From assembly GCA_022841705.1 (NCBI GenBank), contig JALHQZ010000003.1:1-64000 (forward strand): DNA of 64,000 nt, given 5' to 3'. The stretch is from Pirellulales bacterium. GTDB lineage: Bacteria > Planctomycetota > Planctomycetia > Pirellulales > Lacipirellulaceae. Positions 43,397 through 53,800 of this stretch are shown piece after piece (position 1 is the stretch's first letter; each line of letters opens with the position of its first letter). The notes under the pieces were generated by a model that searched no databases, was not told the origin of the DNA, and saw only the letters and a list, made by a program, of their open reading frames with translations. Position numbers and translations under genes: made by a program.

Positions 43397-46139
43397 GAAT
43401 CGCCTCCACAAACTTATCGATGGTGTCGCGGCACACTTCGCGCCTCGGCTTGGCGCGGGTCAGTTGAGGGCCAGGCGTGCTGAAGAAATAGGGCTTGCCA
43501 AACTGCTGGCCACTGCTGCACCACAGGGTGAGCTCACCTTCGGTAAGGACAATCGTCACTTCGGGAATCTCCGCGTCGGCCGACTTCAAATGCAACAGCC
43601 CGCGCGAATCGAGCACGGCCAAACTACCATCAGGCCACTTGGCGGTCGCGAAGCGGAGGCGATCTTCGTCTCGGTCTGACGGCTCGAAGGGTTGTTCGCT
43701 TAGAAGCTCCAAATCCCGACTAAGTTCTGCCAAGACCGGCAAGCCGTTCCTCTGCAAGATGCCTAACAGGGCGCCTTTGTGCGAACGAAGTGCAATATAT
43801 CCCAAGTGCGTGAATCCCAATGAGCGAAACTTCTTGCGCAAGGTGTGTGTGTCGATGATGTCGTCATACGCGCGATTCGCCGGGAAGACCGACATATCAA
43901 ATGCCGGCTTATCCCCAAGTCGGATCTTGAATGGTCGCCGAGAAGTGTGCCGATCGTTGTGGTAGTCTCCTGCAATCGTCAGGCCGTCGGGCGATAATTG
44001 GTTGACCTGACAGTCTTGCAGTTTGAGGGCACATTTCGGCAACTTTGGCATAGAGATTTCATCGCCAAGCAATCTTCCGCTTTGCGTCAATGCGATCGGA
44101 CCTTCATGACCTTCCGCATCCCACGCCGCGACGATTGGATCGTCCGAAATCTGGAATGATGGAAGAGGCTCGACTACCGCCGTGTGACCATCGTGCGCCA
44201 AAGCGTACCAGGCTCCGTAGGCATCTTTGAAGAAGCGGCCAAAGTGCCGCTTAATCCCATTAGGCAGATCAAGTTCGCGCGCCACTTCACCGGTTGCTTC
44301 GTTCATTTCACTCAGCTTGCCGTTCTGCAGACAGAACAGAGCGCCGTAGCGGCACACTCCGGTGATGTTGCCGCATTGCAGACGCGTTTCTTCACAAGTC
44401 GAGCGGGCCAGATCGACCCGGTACAGCGACGTTTTTTGCGGCGTCCCAAACACAAAACTCGTTTCCCCTTGCACGCACTGCGGCGCCGCCCACCAGAGGC
44501 GCCCTTTCGGCAGCCCTTGGCAGATTTGCTCCGCCCCTTTGCCCGACTCCGTCCAGCGCATCAGGCGGCCGTCGCTGGTGATCGACAACACGCCCCAACT
44601 GCCCACCGACCACGTCAGCTCGCTATCCACCTCGTGCGGCAGGAGCAGCGGAAATGGATGAACGCGGTTGATCGCCAAATCTTGCCGAGTTTTTTCAGGA
44701 GCAATGAGCCGCGGCGCCTCCGCACCAAGAAGCTGGTCCAGTTCGATCTGCACCGCGCGAATGAGCTTCTCACCGCGCGGCTTATACTCGCTGAGCCGCA
44801 ATTCGCCGGTTCGGCTGATGCTCGCCACGAACAGCCGCTCCGCCTTCAGCAGATGCAGCGCCTGCGCGCACGCTTCCTCCGCGAGCGCATCGTCCGGCAA
44901 AATGACAATCGCTTCTACCGGATCGGGCGAGGCCAAAATCTCTCGAGCGAACTCCGGCACGGCGTCAGCCACATGGGGATCCGCTTCGAGCGCCGCCAAC
45001 TGTTCGACCAACCCTTCACGCGTGGTGACATCCACCTCTTTCAGCGTGGCGCCTCGGCCGCGCCAGGCACGCAGCGTGGCGTGCTTGGGCGTATTCGCGG
45101 CAAGCGCGAGAGCCGTCGCCACGACCAGCACGCGCGGCACACCCCACGAGCGCACCCCGCTGTCTAGCAGAATCTCCCGGCGTACGTGCGGGGTGCTTGG
45201 CGGTGTTTCGCGGTGCAGGTACATCGCTTCGTTCATGGCCACCCGCACCGCCAAGGTCAGGTCATCCTGGGCGAGCTCGCTAATGAGCAGCCGGTCGGGC
45301 GTGCCGCGATTGGCAATGTCGGAATATCCGCCGACTTCCTGCTGCTGGGCATGCGCGAGCTTCCGCGGCAAGGTGGTGCTGGCGATCAGTCGCTTGGCGA
45401 TCCGCGCGAAGCCCCCTTGCTCGGGCGAATCGAGCAACTCGTTGATGAGCCGCCGCGCGCGTTCGCACACTGGCAACTCTTCGGCCGGCAGCTCGACGGG
45501 AACCGGCAGCGGCAGCGCGTCGAGGCCGGTCGTCATCCGCAAGCGAACTGCCTCCGGCTGAACTCGTTCGAGCCCACGAGCCAAGATCGCTAGGTTCTTG
45601 GTGAGCATGATCGCGCCGTAACCTACCTCGACCGAGTCTGGATGCGGTTCGAGCATCGACAGCAGTCCCGGCCGCAGCGCGGCCACAACTTGTCTCGCGT
45701 TCGCCGCGGGGACCGCGGGGGGGTGATCCTCGAAAACTAGCTCCACCAGCGCCTGCTTCGCTTCCAGCGTTGACCGCAGCGAAGCGTCGAGCGAGCGCAC
45801 TTTGTGCAGCCCGGCGAGCACTTGGCTGAGCAGTTCCAGCCCTTGCTTGGCGGCAAGATCGCGGCCGTCAATACCACCCGACAACAGCCCAGCGAGCACC
45901 CCCGCTTCGCTGCCATCGACCGCCCAGTTCTTGCGTGTGGCGGCCAGCAACAACAGCAGCGCGCCAAATCTTGGCAGCCCGTGCGGGGCCATATGGCTGA
46001 GGAGCGGGCCGAGTTCTTCGGCGAAGGCGATGGTCTTGCCATCGGCCCAAGTGATCGTGGCGCCATCATCTTGCCACTGCCAAAAACTTTCTCTCGGCGG
46101 GCTAAAATAGGTGCGGACGAGCGATTCAGTGCTGGTCAT
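43383..46139 (-). CDS. vWA and beta-propeller protein of a bpX ternary system
   Basis: A 918-residue protein. A helical N-terminus with short Trp-rich start (FWQWQDDG) is followed by a vWA-like domain (about 318-470: REILLDSGVRSWG, VPRVLVVATALALA, AIVILPDD). Its MIDAS is altered (DSGVRSWG instead of DxSxS), so metal binding is in doubt. The C-terminal half (about 505-890) has beta-propeller blades (WSVGSWGVLSITSDGRLMRW, GPIALTQSGRLL). Architecture and neighbours match MoxR-vWA-beta-propeller ternary conflict systems. It overlaps the upstream gene by 4 nt (ATGA) and the downstream gene by 14 nt. Confidence 0.75.
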   Translation of the reverse strand: MTSTESLVRTYFSPPRESFWQWQDDGATITWADGKTIAFAEELGPLLSHMAPHGLPRFGALLLLLAATRKNWAVDGSEAGVLAGLLSGGIDGRDLAAKQGLELLSQVLAGLHKVRSLDASLRSTLEAKQALVELVFEDHPPAVPAANARQVVAALRPGLLSMLEPHPDSVEVGYGAIMLTKNLAILARGLERVQPEAVRLRMTTGLDALPLPVPVELPAEELPVCERARRLINELLDSPEQGGFARIAKRLIASTTLPRKLAHAQQQEVGGYSDIANRGTPDRLLISELAQDDLTLAVRVAMNEAMYLHRETPPSTPHVRREILLDSGVRSWGVPRVLVVATALALAANTPKHATLRAWRGRGATLKEVDVTTREGLVEQLAALEADPHVADAVPEFAREILASPDPVEAIVILPDDALAEEACAQALHLLKAERLFVASISRTGELRLSEYKPRGEKLIRAVQIELDQLLGAEAPRLIAPEKTRQDLAINRVHPFPLLLPHEVDSELTWSVGSWGVLSITSDGRLMRWTESGKGAEQICQGLPKGRLWWAAPQCVQGETSFVFGTPQKTSLYRVDLARSTCEETRLQCGNITGVCRYGALFCLQNGKLSEMNEATGEVARELDLPNGIKRHFGRFFKDAYGAWYALAHDGHTAVVEPLPSFQISDDPIVAAWDAEGHEGPIALTQSGRLLGDEISMPKLPKCALKLQDCQVNQLSPDGLTIAGDYHNDRHTSRRPFKIRLGDKPAFDMSVFPANRAYDDIIDTHTLRKKFRSLGFTHLGYIALRSHKGALLGILQRNGLPVLAELSRDLELLSEQPFEPSDRDEDRLRFATAKWPDGSLAVLDSRGLLHLKSADAEIPEVTIVLTEGELTLWCSSGQQFGKPYFFSTPGPQLTRAKPRREVCRDTIDKFVEAIRART

Positions 46140-46945
46140 GCGCCACTCCCGCTGTGTGACGAATCGCCCGCCGTAAGTCGAACTGCCGACCGCGAGGCGG
46201 CGACAAACTGGTCGCCGCGTAGCCGCATATGGCCACCGGTTCTGAGCAGCAGCACTAATTCATCAAGCTCGCACCCCCACGCCGCGCGCAGCACGCGGGC
46301 ATCGAGGGCGGGGTGCCAATCGAAACCAATTGGGGCCGCGACGCCATGCCGCACATAGAAGTACTCACCATGCAGCGGCGGCAGCGGCTCGCCGCGCACC
46401 ACTACTTCGGCTTGGCAGGCGGCAAACTCCAATCGCGCCAGCCGCACCTGCGGGGCGGTCAACGCATAGTTACTCCATTCCGGCCACAGCAGTCGCACCA
46501 AACTTGGGGCTTGCTGGCCCGCAGCCCGCACCAGTTCCAACCGCGCTGGCGCCGGTGGAGCCGCGACGAATTGTTTGGTCGGCAAGCGAATGGTTAGCCA
46601 CTTCCGCAGCGCATGCCAATCGCCGTGAGGAGCGTAGCCGTGTGGAACCGTGGCGCCGAGGAGGAGCAGTTGGGCATCGGTAAGCGGCTGAAAGACTTGC
46701 GACCCTAGCAGAGCACGGAGCTCACGCAACATTGCTTCGTCAAGCGCCGGACCACGCAACCAAACTTGCCCGTTCGCTTCACAGACTTCAATTCCCGCGC
46801 GCTCGCGCAGATTCCCAAGGTGCGGAATTGCCCCCGAGGGAAGCGCTGCCAGCCAGCCCGAATTCAGGGTTGTGTTTCCAGCGTGCGCCACAGGTTGGTC
46901 GCCTCTGCTTCGAGGAAAGTGCGCTGTTGGGCGTCCGGCACCCAT
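46136..46945 (-). CDS. bpX-domain protein
   Basis: About 270 residues from the ATG at 46945, but the first 27 overlap the MoxR gene and look like its shadow. A CTG at 46867 overlapping the MoxR stop (CTGA) is a realistic alternative start, giving about 243 residues beginning NSGWLAALPSG. The body (WLRGPALDEAMLRELRALLG, HGDWHALRKWLTIRLPTKQF, LVRLLWPEWSNYALTAPQVRLAR) is one of the small bpX-type domains found between MoxR and vWA genes in these systems. I cannot number the bpX class. It is a probable adaptor; function is unproven. Confidence 0.65.
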   Translation of the reverse strand: MGAGRPTAHFPRSRGDQPVAHAGNTTLNSGWLAALPSGAIPHLGNLRERAGIEVCEANGQVWLRGPALDEAMLRELRALLGSQVFQPLTDAQLLLLGATVPHGYAPHGDWHALRKWLTIRLPTKQFVAAPPAPARLELVRAAGQQAPSLVRLLWPEWSNYALTAPQVRLARLEFAACQAEVVVRGEPLPPLHGEYFYVRHGVAAPIGFDWHPALDARVLRAAWGCELDELVLLLRTGGHMRLRGDQFVAASRSAVRLTAGDSSHSGSGA

Positions 46946-48045
46946 TGGCACCGGGCTGTCAGCAGCGTGAGCCGATCGCGCAACCGACTGCGTTCAACCT
47001 CATCGCCCGCTTGCAAAGCGGCCGCCAGTTGAGAAAGATCGCTGTGCAATTGCTCGGGATCGGGGGCCTCGGAGACGAGCGACCGTGGATGCCCCCCGGC
47101 CCGCGCTTCGTCGGTGGCACTCTCCAGCGCTTGGCTCACGAGCGATGACAAAATCTCTTGCTCATCTTCCGAGTCCCAAATGTAGCGCAGCACCCACAGG
47201 TCGGTCACGTTCGCCGCCAAGCGGCCGCACAACAGCGCGCTCGCAGCAACCAGCCGCTGCAGCTTAACCGCACGGCGATCGGAAATTGTGATCCCCGCCC
47301 CCCGCAGCCGCAGCACCAATTCCACAAACGGTGTGCGAATCGCTTCGAGTGAAACCTGCGGAATCAACCCGTGCAGACCCCGGATGTCGTCCGCGTTGAT
47401 AGGATGAGTTGCGCCATTTAACTTTTCCGTCCGCTGGTCGAGCCGCCACCCCGCGGCCAACACCTGCTCAAGGCCTTCATCCGGCACGTTGGGACAATTC
47501 ACCCGCACCAGAAAGCGGTCGAACAAGGCGCCCAGCGCTTCATCTTCCGGTAAATGATTGCTCGCCCCCACCACCATCAAGGTGGGCAGCGGCCGTGTCT
47601 CTCGCCCACGGCGAAAGACCCGTTCGTTCAACACCAGCAACAAGCTATTGAGGATCGCGCTATTAGCGTTTAGCAGTTCATCGAGGAATACGAAGTCTGC
47701 TTCGGGCAACATGCCGGCGGTGTTCGTCTCGAGTTCTCCTTCGCGCAATTTGCGAATATCGAAGGGGCCGAAGATCTCGTTGGGCTCGGTGAAGCGCGTG
47801 AGCAAATAGTCGAACACGCGCCCCTCGATCTGCCGCGCTACCCCTTGTACCAGCGCACTTTTGGCCGTGCCCGGCGGTCCCAACAAGAAGAGATTCTCGC
47901 GGGCGGCCAAACACAGGCCCAACAAATCGATGATCTCATCCTTACCCACAAAGCTCGACTTCAGCGGCTCCAGCACCTCCGCCCGAAGGAGGCCCCCCAG
48001 TCGTTGGGCCGAAAGTTCAGGGTGTGGGGGTGTCGCTGCGTCCAT
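46864..48045 (-). CDS. RavA/MoxR-type AAA+ ATPase
   Basis: A 393-residue AAA+ protein with Walker A GPPGTAKS (56-63), Walker B FVFLDELLNANSAI (from 118), sensor I LMVVGASNHLPEDEALGALFDRF and a helical C-terminus. The start KSSFVGKDEIIDLLGLCLAARENLFLLG is typical of the RavA branch of MoxR ATPases. In the E. coli ViaA pair, RavA works with a VWA protein; here the vWA-propeller gene lies two positions downstream. It begins 11 nt after the first gene of the cluster. It is distinct from the MoxR at 30805, so the island carries two separate MoxR systems. Confidence 0.92.
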   Translation of the reverse strand: MDAATPPHPELSAQRLGGLLRAEVLEPLKSSFVGKDEIIDLLGLCLAARENLFLLGPPGTAKSALVQGVARQIEGRVFDYLLTRFTEPNEIFGPFDIRKLREGELETNTAGMLPEADFVFLDELLNANSAILNSLLLVLNERVFRRGRETRPLPTLMVVGASNHLPEDEALGALFDRFLVRVNCPNVPDEGLEQVLAAGWRLDQRTEKLNGATHPINADDIRGLHGLIPQVSLEAIRTPFVELVLRLRGAGITISDRRAVKLQRLVAASALLCGRLAANVTDLWVLRYIWDSEDEQEILSSLVSQALESATDEARAGGHPRSLVSEAPDPEQLHSDLSQLAAALQAGDEVERSRLRDRLTLLTARCQWVPDAQQRTFLEAEATNLWRTLETQP

Positions 48046-48056
48046 AATTCTCGCCG

Positions 48057-48689
48057 TTAGGTCAATGTGAAAGTCGGTAGTCGCGCGGCCAATTTCGGCG
48101 CTAGCGAAGGGTGCGCACCAACGGCAACCGCCACGGCCCGCTCGACAAATTCCGAGTCCAAGCGGCTTTCGTCCTCAGAGGCCAGAATGCGATCAACATA
48201 CAGACGCATCAGCAGCGGCGAAGTTCGCAGCGGCGTTGCATCCACAACCCCCACACCGGCCATGCCGACCGAAGACAACGGCCACACCCGGCCCCATTCC
48301 AACAGCCGGGTCACTAGAGGATCGTCGCTAGCCGCGCTCTTGGCAAGTCGAACCAAATCGGGCAAAAAGCGAAACGTCAGGTCAACCGCGTAGTGCGCCG
48401 CGGGCTGGGTTCGGTCGGGCGGGGGGGCGCCCAGCAACTCCTCGATCATTTCGATACCTGCATCGCGATGAATCGCCAGGGATGCGGCCAAGTACAACGA
48501 GGTTGCGCCCCACATCGCAGCCTCTGAATCTAACTCCAGTGGTTCGCCTGGCAGCGTGATCCTTTGCTGGTGCTCCCACGCGATTAACAGCGGCAAAGCC
48601 TTGTGAAGTTCCCCCCTTTCAAGCCTCGCGACAGCGCCGACTTGGACCGTCCGCCCGGCGAAGAGATCGGTGAGAAATGTGGCAAGCAT
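48057..48689 (-). CDS. Small all-alpha protein, first gene of the bpX cluster
   Basis: A 210-residue helical protein (RLERGELHKALPLLIAWEHQQRI, AAMWGATSLYLAASLAIHRDAG, FRFLPDLVRLAKSAASDDPLVTRLLEWG). No catalytic motif is visible. It stands just before the RavA-type ATPase on the same strand, the position taken by bpX partner proteins in MoxR-vWA systems, so a role as adaptor or ATPase regulator is likely. It is also the first gene of the whole minus-strand island, so a promoter for the island probably lies in the following gap. Confidence 0.6.
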   Translation of the reverse strand: MLATFLTDLFAGRTVQVGAVARLERGELHKALPLLIAWEHQQRITLPGEPLELDSEAAMWGATSLYLAASLAIHRDAGIEMIEELLGAPPPDRTQPAAHYAVDLTFRFLPDLVRLAKSAASDDPLVTRLLEWGRVWPLSSVGMAGVGVVDATPLRTSPLLMRLYVDRILASEDESRLDSEFVERAVAVAVGAHPSLAPKLAARLPTFTLT

Positions 48690-49574
48690 GAAGTCTCAAA
48701 TGCGAGTCGAAAACGCGTCTTTGCCCCTATTGGACATCATCCCGAAGGGGACTGCAACGCGGTTTCTCGGTTCCCACTCGGACCCTCGATTCGCAACGAT
48801 TCTCCTGGGGAGAGGAGCTTTGCGAGTCCTGCCTCTACCGAGTTACTGACGCGGTGCGCCTTTCTTGACGAAGCGAAGCAGCGCAAGGTCAACAACCTCG
48901 CGGCTGCCGCGATCAAGAAATAACGGTCAATTTTCCCTACTTGCCAAGCATTGGATTCGCTATCAACACAACCCTTGGCCTAGCTGCACGGTCACGCTTT
49001 GAGCGGCGTTTGAATTGGGCGCCGAAAAAAATCAATGATGGGGGAGGCGTGATTTTAAATAGGCCCCCGCGGTCGCGGGATTGGTGTTGCGGCTAACGCA
49101 ACGTCTCGAGGAGACCTTTCGCACCGAGCGCTCGCTTACGGCGGCGATCCTCGCTTTAAAATTGCGTTGCTGTAAGTTGTTTCCCAACAAGAACTTACAA
49201 TTCATAACGCGATCAAGGGATTCCCAGCGTTCTCTTCCGAGAGCGCGGGTTAAACCTTGATGGCGTTGTCATGCGAACTTTGGGTGTCCCAGTGTATGCG
49301 GGGCGTTCGCGACCAAAGCAGCGCCGCTTCAATGGAGCCCCCGCTGATAAGCGGCGGAAACGTTTCATCTTGCGATGGCGGTTTGGGCTAACTTGGTCGT
49401 CGGGCGGTAGGTGATAACCCCCAGTCGCTCGACGGCGAGGCTTGCTCCGGCCGGATGTTCGGCCGGGGTCTCAAGATTGTGGTCAGAGCGAAAACCGTCT
49501 TTGCTGTTTTCCATTTAAATCTAACTTACGACTCGTGAGGTCGGGTTGGGATTCGACTCGGATCAGCCATCGGA
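48690..49574. other. 885-nt gap at the left edge of the island transcript
   Basis: No gene was found in this gap. It holds the second 76-bp repeat (49167-49242) and a CCGGCCG/CGGCCGG hairpin (49447-49466) some 110 nt beyond the TIGR03032 stop that may end its transcript. The promoter for the island genes should lie between about 48690 and 49160, but no good consensus boxes were identified. The region looks less coding-like than its neighbours in all frames. Confidence 0.5.
49167..49242 (+). repeat. Island-flanking direct repeat, copy B
   Basis: The partner of 18666-18741 in the same orientation, 64 of 76 positions identical with no gaps. GTAAGTT and AACTTAC form a 7-bp stem here; in copy A the same arms read GTAAG and CTTGC, still able to pair, which argues for selection on structure. 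The 3' half, including ATCAAGGGATTCCCAGC, is identical in both copies. It lies 333 nt after the TIGR03032 stop and 478 nt before the first island gene. Confidence 0.7.
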
Positions 49575-50741
49575 CTATTGATCTTCAATCAGCATCAGTC
49601 GCTCGATTTCGGTGGTTTTGAACCCCACCGCCATCAGTTGCCGGACCCCAGGCAGAATCACTGTATCGTACAGCTCGGTCACCAGCGTGCCGTCGAGCCG
49701 GAGCCATTCCGAGATGCTGCCCGTGCGGAGATCGATGATCTGTAAGCCACAGCGGGGTTCGGCCTCTTTGCTATTGAGCCGGTCATCGAGTTCGAGACCT
49801 TGAAAAGAAATATGGCGAGGCTTGGAGAGCGTGGCGAGGGCGTAGTCACCGTGAAAAGCTAAGCCGCGGAGATAACCCGGGCAGAACGCGACGGGCTCGA
49901 ACTTGCCACTCGCCACATCCACCCGGCCAAACTCGCCGGTCCCCGAGTTGAGCACCCACAATTGGTCCCGATACCACCGCGGCGAATGCGGCATCGAGAG
50001 CCCTGTACAGACCGCTTCACCGGTAGCGACATCCAGCACGCATCCACCATCCCGCCGTTTATCACGCCAGCCATCGGCCACATCGGAACGACTGACAACC
50101 GTCACATAAGCGGGCCGGCCATCACGCATTGCGAGGCCGTTGAGGTGGCAACGATCTTCCGGCACCAGCGCCGAGAGAAACGGCGGTCGCCACAGCGGTT
50201 TGAAATTGGCTCGCTCGCTGAGCGTGGCAAGACACCCAAACATTGTGTTGACAAAAATCACCTGGCCATTGGCATCCACTGCCAAGTCGTGGACATCCAC
50301 ATGTCCCGTCGTGTAGCCAACGCGCGGAATGTAGGCAAAGTCGTAACCGCGGCCGACCCATTGGGGCGTTTGCTCGGCTTCATCCCCCTCCGCTTGCGCG
50401 GCCACCGCGGGCCTGTAAGGGACGGCGTTTGCTGGCGCCTGTTCGAGCCGCCATAGCTGGTACCGCGAGCTGAGCCAGATCGTTTGTGCATCGGGCGACG
50501 CCCACATCCCCATGCAGTGATTGTAAGTCCGCTCGAAGATCGAGAGCCCAGTATCCTCGGGGCCCAACGGTGCAGGGGCGCCACTGATTGATTTACTCCC
50601 CACCAGGAACAACTTCCCTGTTTGGTAAGTTGTGAAAGCGAGACTACACCGCTCTTGAGTGAGCCAATCGAGAAAATAACGCGAGCCCAGGGCGTTGAGC
50701 CAGGGCTGCGCTGAAGGAGTTTGTGGTGCTTCGGTGGACAT
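49575..50741 (-). CDS. TIGR03032 family protein
   Basis: A 388-residue protein of the TIGR03032 family of unknown function. Markers are LAFTTYQTGKLFLVG, NHCMGMWASPDAQTIWLSSRYQLWR, VDVHDLAVDANGQVIFVNTMFGCLA, PEDRCHLNGLAMRDGRPAYVT and LSMPHSPRWYRDQLWVLNSGTGE. The repeats suggest a beta-propeller. There is no signal peptide, so it is probably cytoplasmic. Some family members occur near tetratricopeptide or surface-protein genes; here it lies 85 nt downstream of the giant surface protein gene and just outside the island repeat. Confidence 0.9.
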   Translation of the reverse strand: MSTEAPQTPSAQPWLNALGSRYFLDWLTQERCSLAFTTYQTGKLFLVGSKSISGAPAPLGPEDTGLSIFERTYNHCMGMWASPDAQTIWLSSRYQLWRLEQAPANAVPYRPAVAAQAEGDEAEQTPQWVGRGYDFAYIPRVGYTTGHVDVHDLAVDANGQVIFVNTMFGCLATLSERANFKPLWRPPFLSALVPEDRCHLNGLAMRDGRPAYVTVVSRSDVADGWRDKRRDGGCVLDVATGEAVCTGLSMPHSPRWYRDQLWVLNSGTGEFGRVDVASGKFEPVAFCPGYLRGLAFHGDYALATLSKPRHISFQGLELDDRLNSKEAEPRCGLQIIDLRTGSISEWLRLDGTLVTELYDTVILPGVRQLMAVGFKTTEIERLMLIEDQ

Positions 50742-50825
50742 TTCGTTGGTTGAAACCGATCACGTTATCTAGCGCCTTCGCCGCACGGCATTTTACTCTC
50801 GTTGCATGCCAAACTGCATTCAAGC

Positions 50826-53800
50826 TCAATGCCGATGAGGTGGAAATTTAAGGGTTGCCCGCTGAAGTCCTCGCCATGTTCGAAGCTCCGTTACAGTTCG
50901 TGTCGAGTTCCGACGATCGGCTCCCATTTCGGCGAAAACTTCGTCGAGGACACGATCACGTGATTGTGGCCAAGTATGCGCTTCGCAGTCGAGAGCCTGC
51001 AGGAGTAAATCGGACCGTGAACGGCCGGGCGTGAGACGTATCCCTTCAGCGTGCCGGGGCAGAGCTGTTGTGATCTCGGCCGCCCCCGACAAAGCCCGAA
51101 ACAAATCATCCTTCGGGTTGCTCAACTCGACGGACGCGGCAATTTCACTTTCGGCAAGCTCACCCACGCTGACACTAACCGCGCTCGCAGCAAACGAGCG
51201 CGATTGGCCGAAATTGGCGACCCAAACGGCATAGTCCGCTGGGTCGATCAGTCCGTTGCCACTGCCGTCCGCTCCGGTCAAGGCAGGAACGCTCTGGCCC
51301 AGCGTATCTCGCCAAACTGTGTAGTCCGCTGAGTCAACGGTGTTGTCCGAGTTGTAGTCGCCCAACAGCGGGTCGAACACGTCGGTGACAGTAACGGTCA
51401 CATCCTGAGTGCTGCTGAGCGAGCCATCGCTCACACGCACGGTGACGAGATAGGTGTTATTCGTATCGGCATCGGTCGGGATTTCAAAGTCGGGCGCTCC
51501 TAAAAACGCAAGCTGGCCGCTGGGGCTAATCGTAAATTTGGCTTGATCGACGCCGCCAACAAGCGAGTACGTGAGCGCTTGTCCGGGCAGGTCCGCATCG
51601 GTCGCCGTCACCGTCAGCACGGCGGTGGTATTCTCCGCGACATTCACCGCAGCAGCAGAAGTAATGACGGGAGCGAATTCATTGACCGGTGAGACGTTCA
51701 CAATGAGCGCTTGCAGATCGGAGAACGCGCCGTCGCTCGCCTGCACGATCACGACATACGAGTTGTCAAGGTTAGCGTCGGTGGGCGCCTCGAAATTAGG
51801 TGGCGTTACGAACGACAATGCGCCGCCCGGGGTGAGCGAGAACCTGGTCCGATCCGCGCCGCCGACGATCGAGAACGAAACGGTCTGGGCTGGCAGATCA
51901 GCGTCAGACGCCACTAATTGAATCACAGAGGTTGCGTTCTCAGGAACACTGACGACATCCGGCGAGGTGAACTCGGGACCATTGTCATTAACCGAAGTGA
52001 CAGTTACCTGAATGGTTTGGGTCGAGCTGCCTCCAAAACCATCGTTCGCAGCCACGATTACCTGATAGATGTTGTCGCTATTCGCATCCGTCGGCGCTTC
52101 AAAGTCCGGTCCCGTAACAAACGAGAGCACGCCGCCACTGGTGATCGAGAATTTGGCCTGATCAGCGCCGCCAACAAGCGAGTACGTGAGCGCTTGCCCC
52201 GGCAGGTCCGCATCGGTTGCCGTTACGGTCAGCACGGCGGTGGTGTTCTCCGCAACGCTTGCCGTATCGAGCGACGTGAAGACCGGATTGTTGTCATTGA
52301 CCGGGGTCACCGTCACCAGCAGGGACTGCGTCGTCGCGCCCCCTTCGCTATCGCTTACTTGCACAACCACTTCGTACTGGTTATTGCCGTTAGCGTCAGT
52401 CGGTACCTCAAAGTCAGGCGGCGTGACGAAGGTCAGCACGCCTCCGCTAGTAATCGCAAACTTAGCCTGATCGGCGCCGCCGAAAATCAAGTAGGACAGC
52501 GATTGCGCCGGCAGGTCCGCATCGGTGGCCGTCACGGTCAGCACGGCGGTGGTATTCTCCGCCACGGTGGCCGCGTTGGTTGACGTGAAGACCGGCACGT
52601 TATCGTTGACCGAGGTCACGGTGACCTGAATGCTCTGAGTGGAGCTGCCACCGAGACCATCATTCGCGGCCACGACCACCTGATAGATATTGTCGCTATT
52701 GGCATCCGTCGGCGCTTCAAAGTCTGGTCCCGTAACAAACGAGAGCACGCCTCCACTGGTGATTGAGAATTTGGCTTGATCGGCGCCGCCAACAAGCGAG
52801 AACGCGAGCGATTGTCCCGGCAGGTCGGCATCGGTGGCCGTCACGGTTAGCACCGCGGTGGTGTTCTCCGCAACGCTCGCCACGTTGGCCGACGTGAACA
52901 CCGGTAGGTTGTCGTTCGTTGGTGTCACACTGACCAGTAAGGACTGCGTGGTCGCGCCCCCTTCGCTATCGCTCACTTGCACAACCACTTCGTACTGGTT
53001 GTCGCCGTTACCATCCGTCGGGGCTTCAAAGTTAGGCGGCGTGAGGAAGGTCAGCACGCCCCCGCTGGTAATCGCAAACTTGGCCTGATCGGCGCCGCCG
53101 AAAATGGAGAACGTTAGCAATTGCACGGGCACATCGGGATCGCTGGCGGTGACCGTTAGTACGCTCGTAGTATTCTCCGCGACATTGGCAGTAGCTGGCG
53201 AAGTAATCACGGGGTTGTTGTTGAAGCTCTTGAGCGAGGCGACGTACACACCACCGCGATTGGGTCCGCCGATATCACCTCGCTCGGCGCTAAAAGCCAT
53301 TTCGACAACGCCGTCACCGTTTAGATCGCCCAGCACTGCCATCGAACGACCGAAGATATCTCCATCGTTCAGCGCCGGTCCGCCGCCCACATTACTGCCG
53401 ATTTTGTCAGCTTTCTTGACCGTGCCATTGGCATTTAGCAGCAGCATGTAAACGGCGCCACGGTTCGGACCGCCCGTGTCATCGTAGCGAGCACCAGCCG
53501 CCAGATCGGTCACGCCGTCGCCATCAAGGTCACCGACCGACTCGAGAGAGCTGCCGAAGAAATCGTTCGCCGCCAGAATCGGCCCACCTCCGGTCCCATC
53601 ACTTATTTTCTGGAGATTCTTGATCGAGCCATTGGAATTAAGGAACAGTACGTACACCGCTCCATTGCCGGCCCCGCCCGAATCATCCCCCCAGGCGCCG
53701 ACCGCAAGTTCGGTCACGCCATCGCCATCCAGGTCACCGAGCGAACTAACCGACCCGCCGAAATAGTCGTTATTAGCTAGAGTTAAGCCGGGATGCGAGC

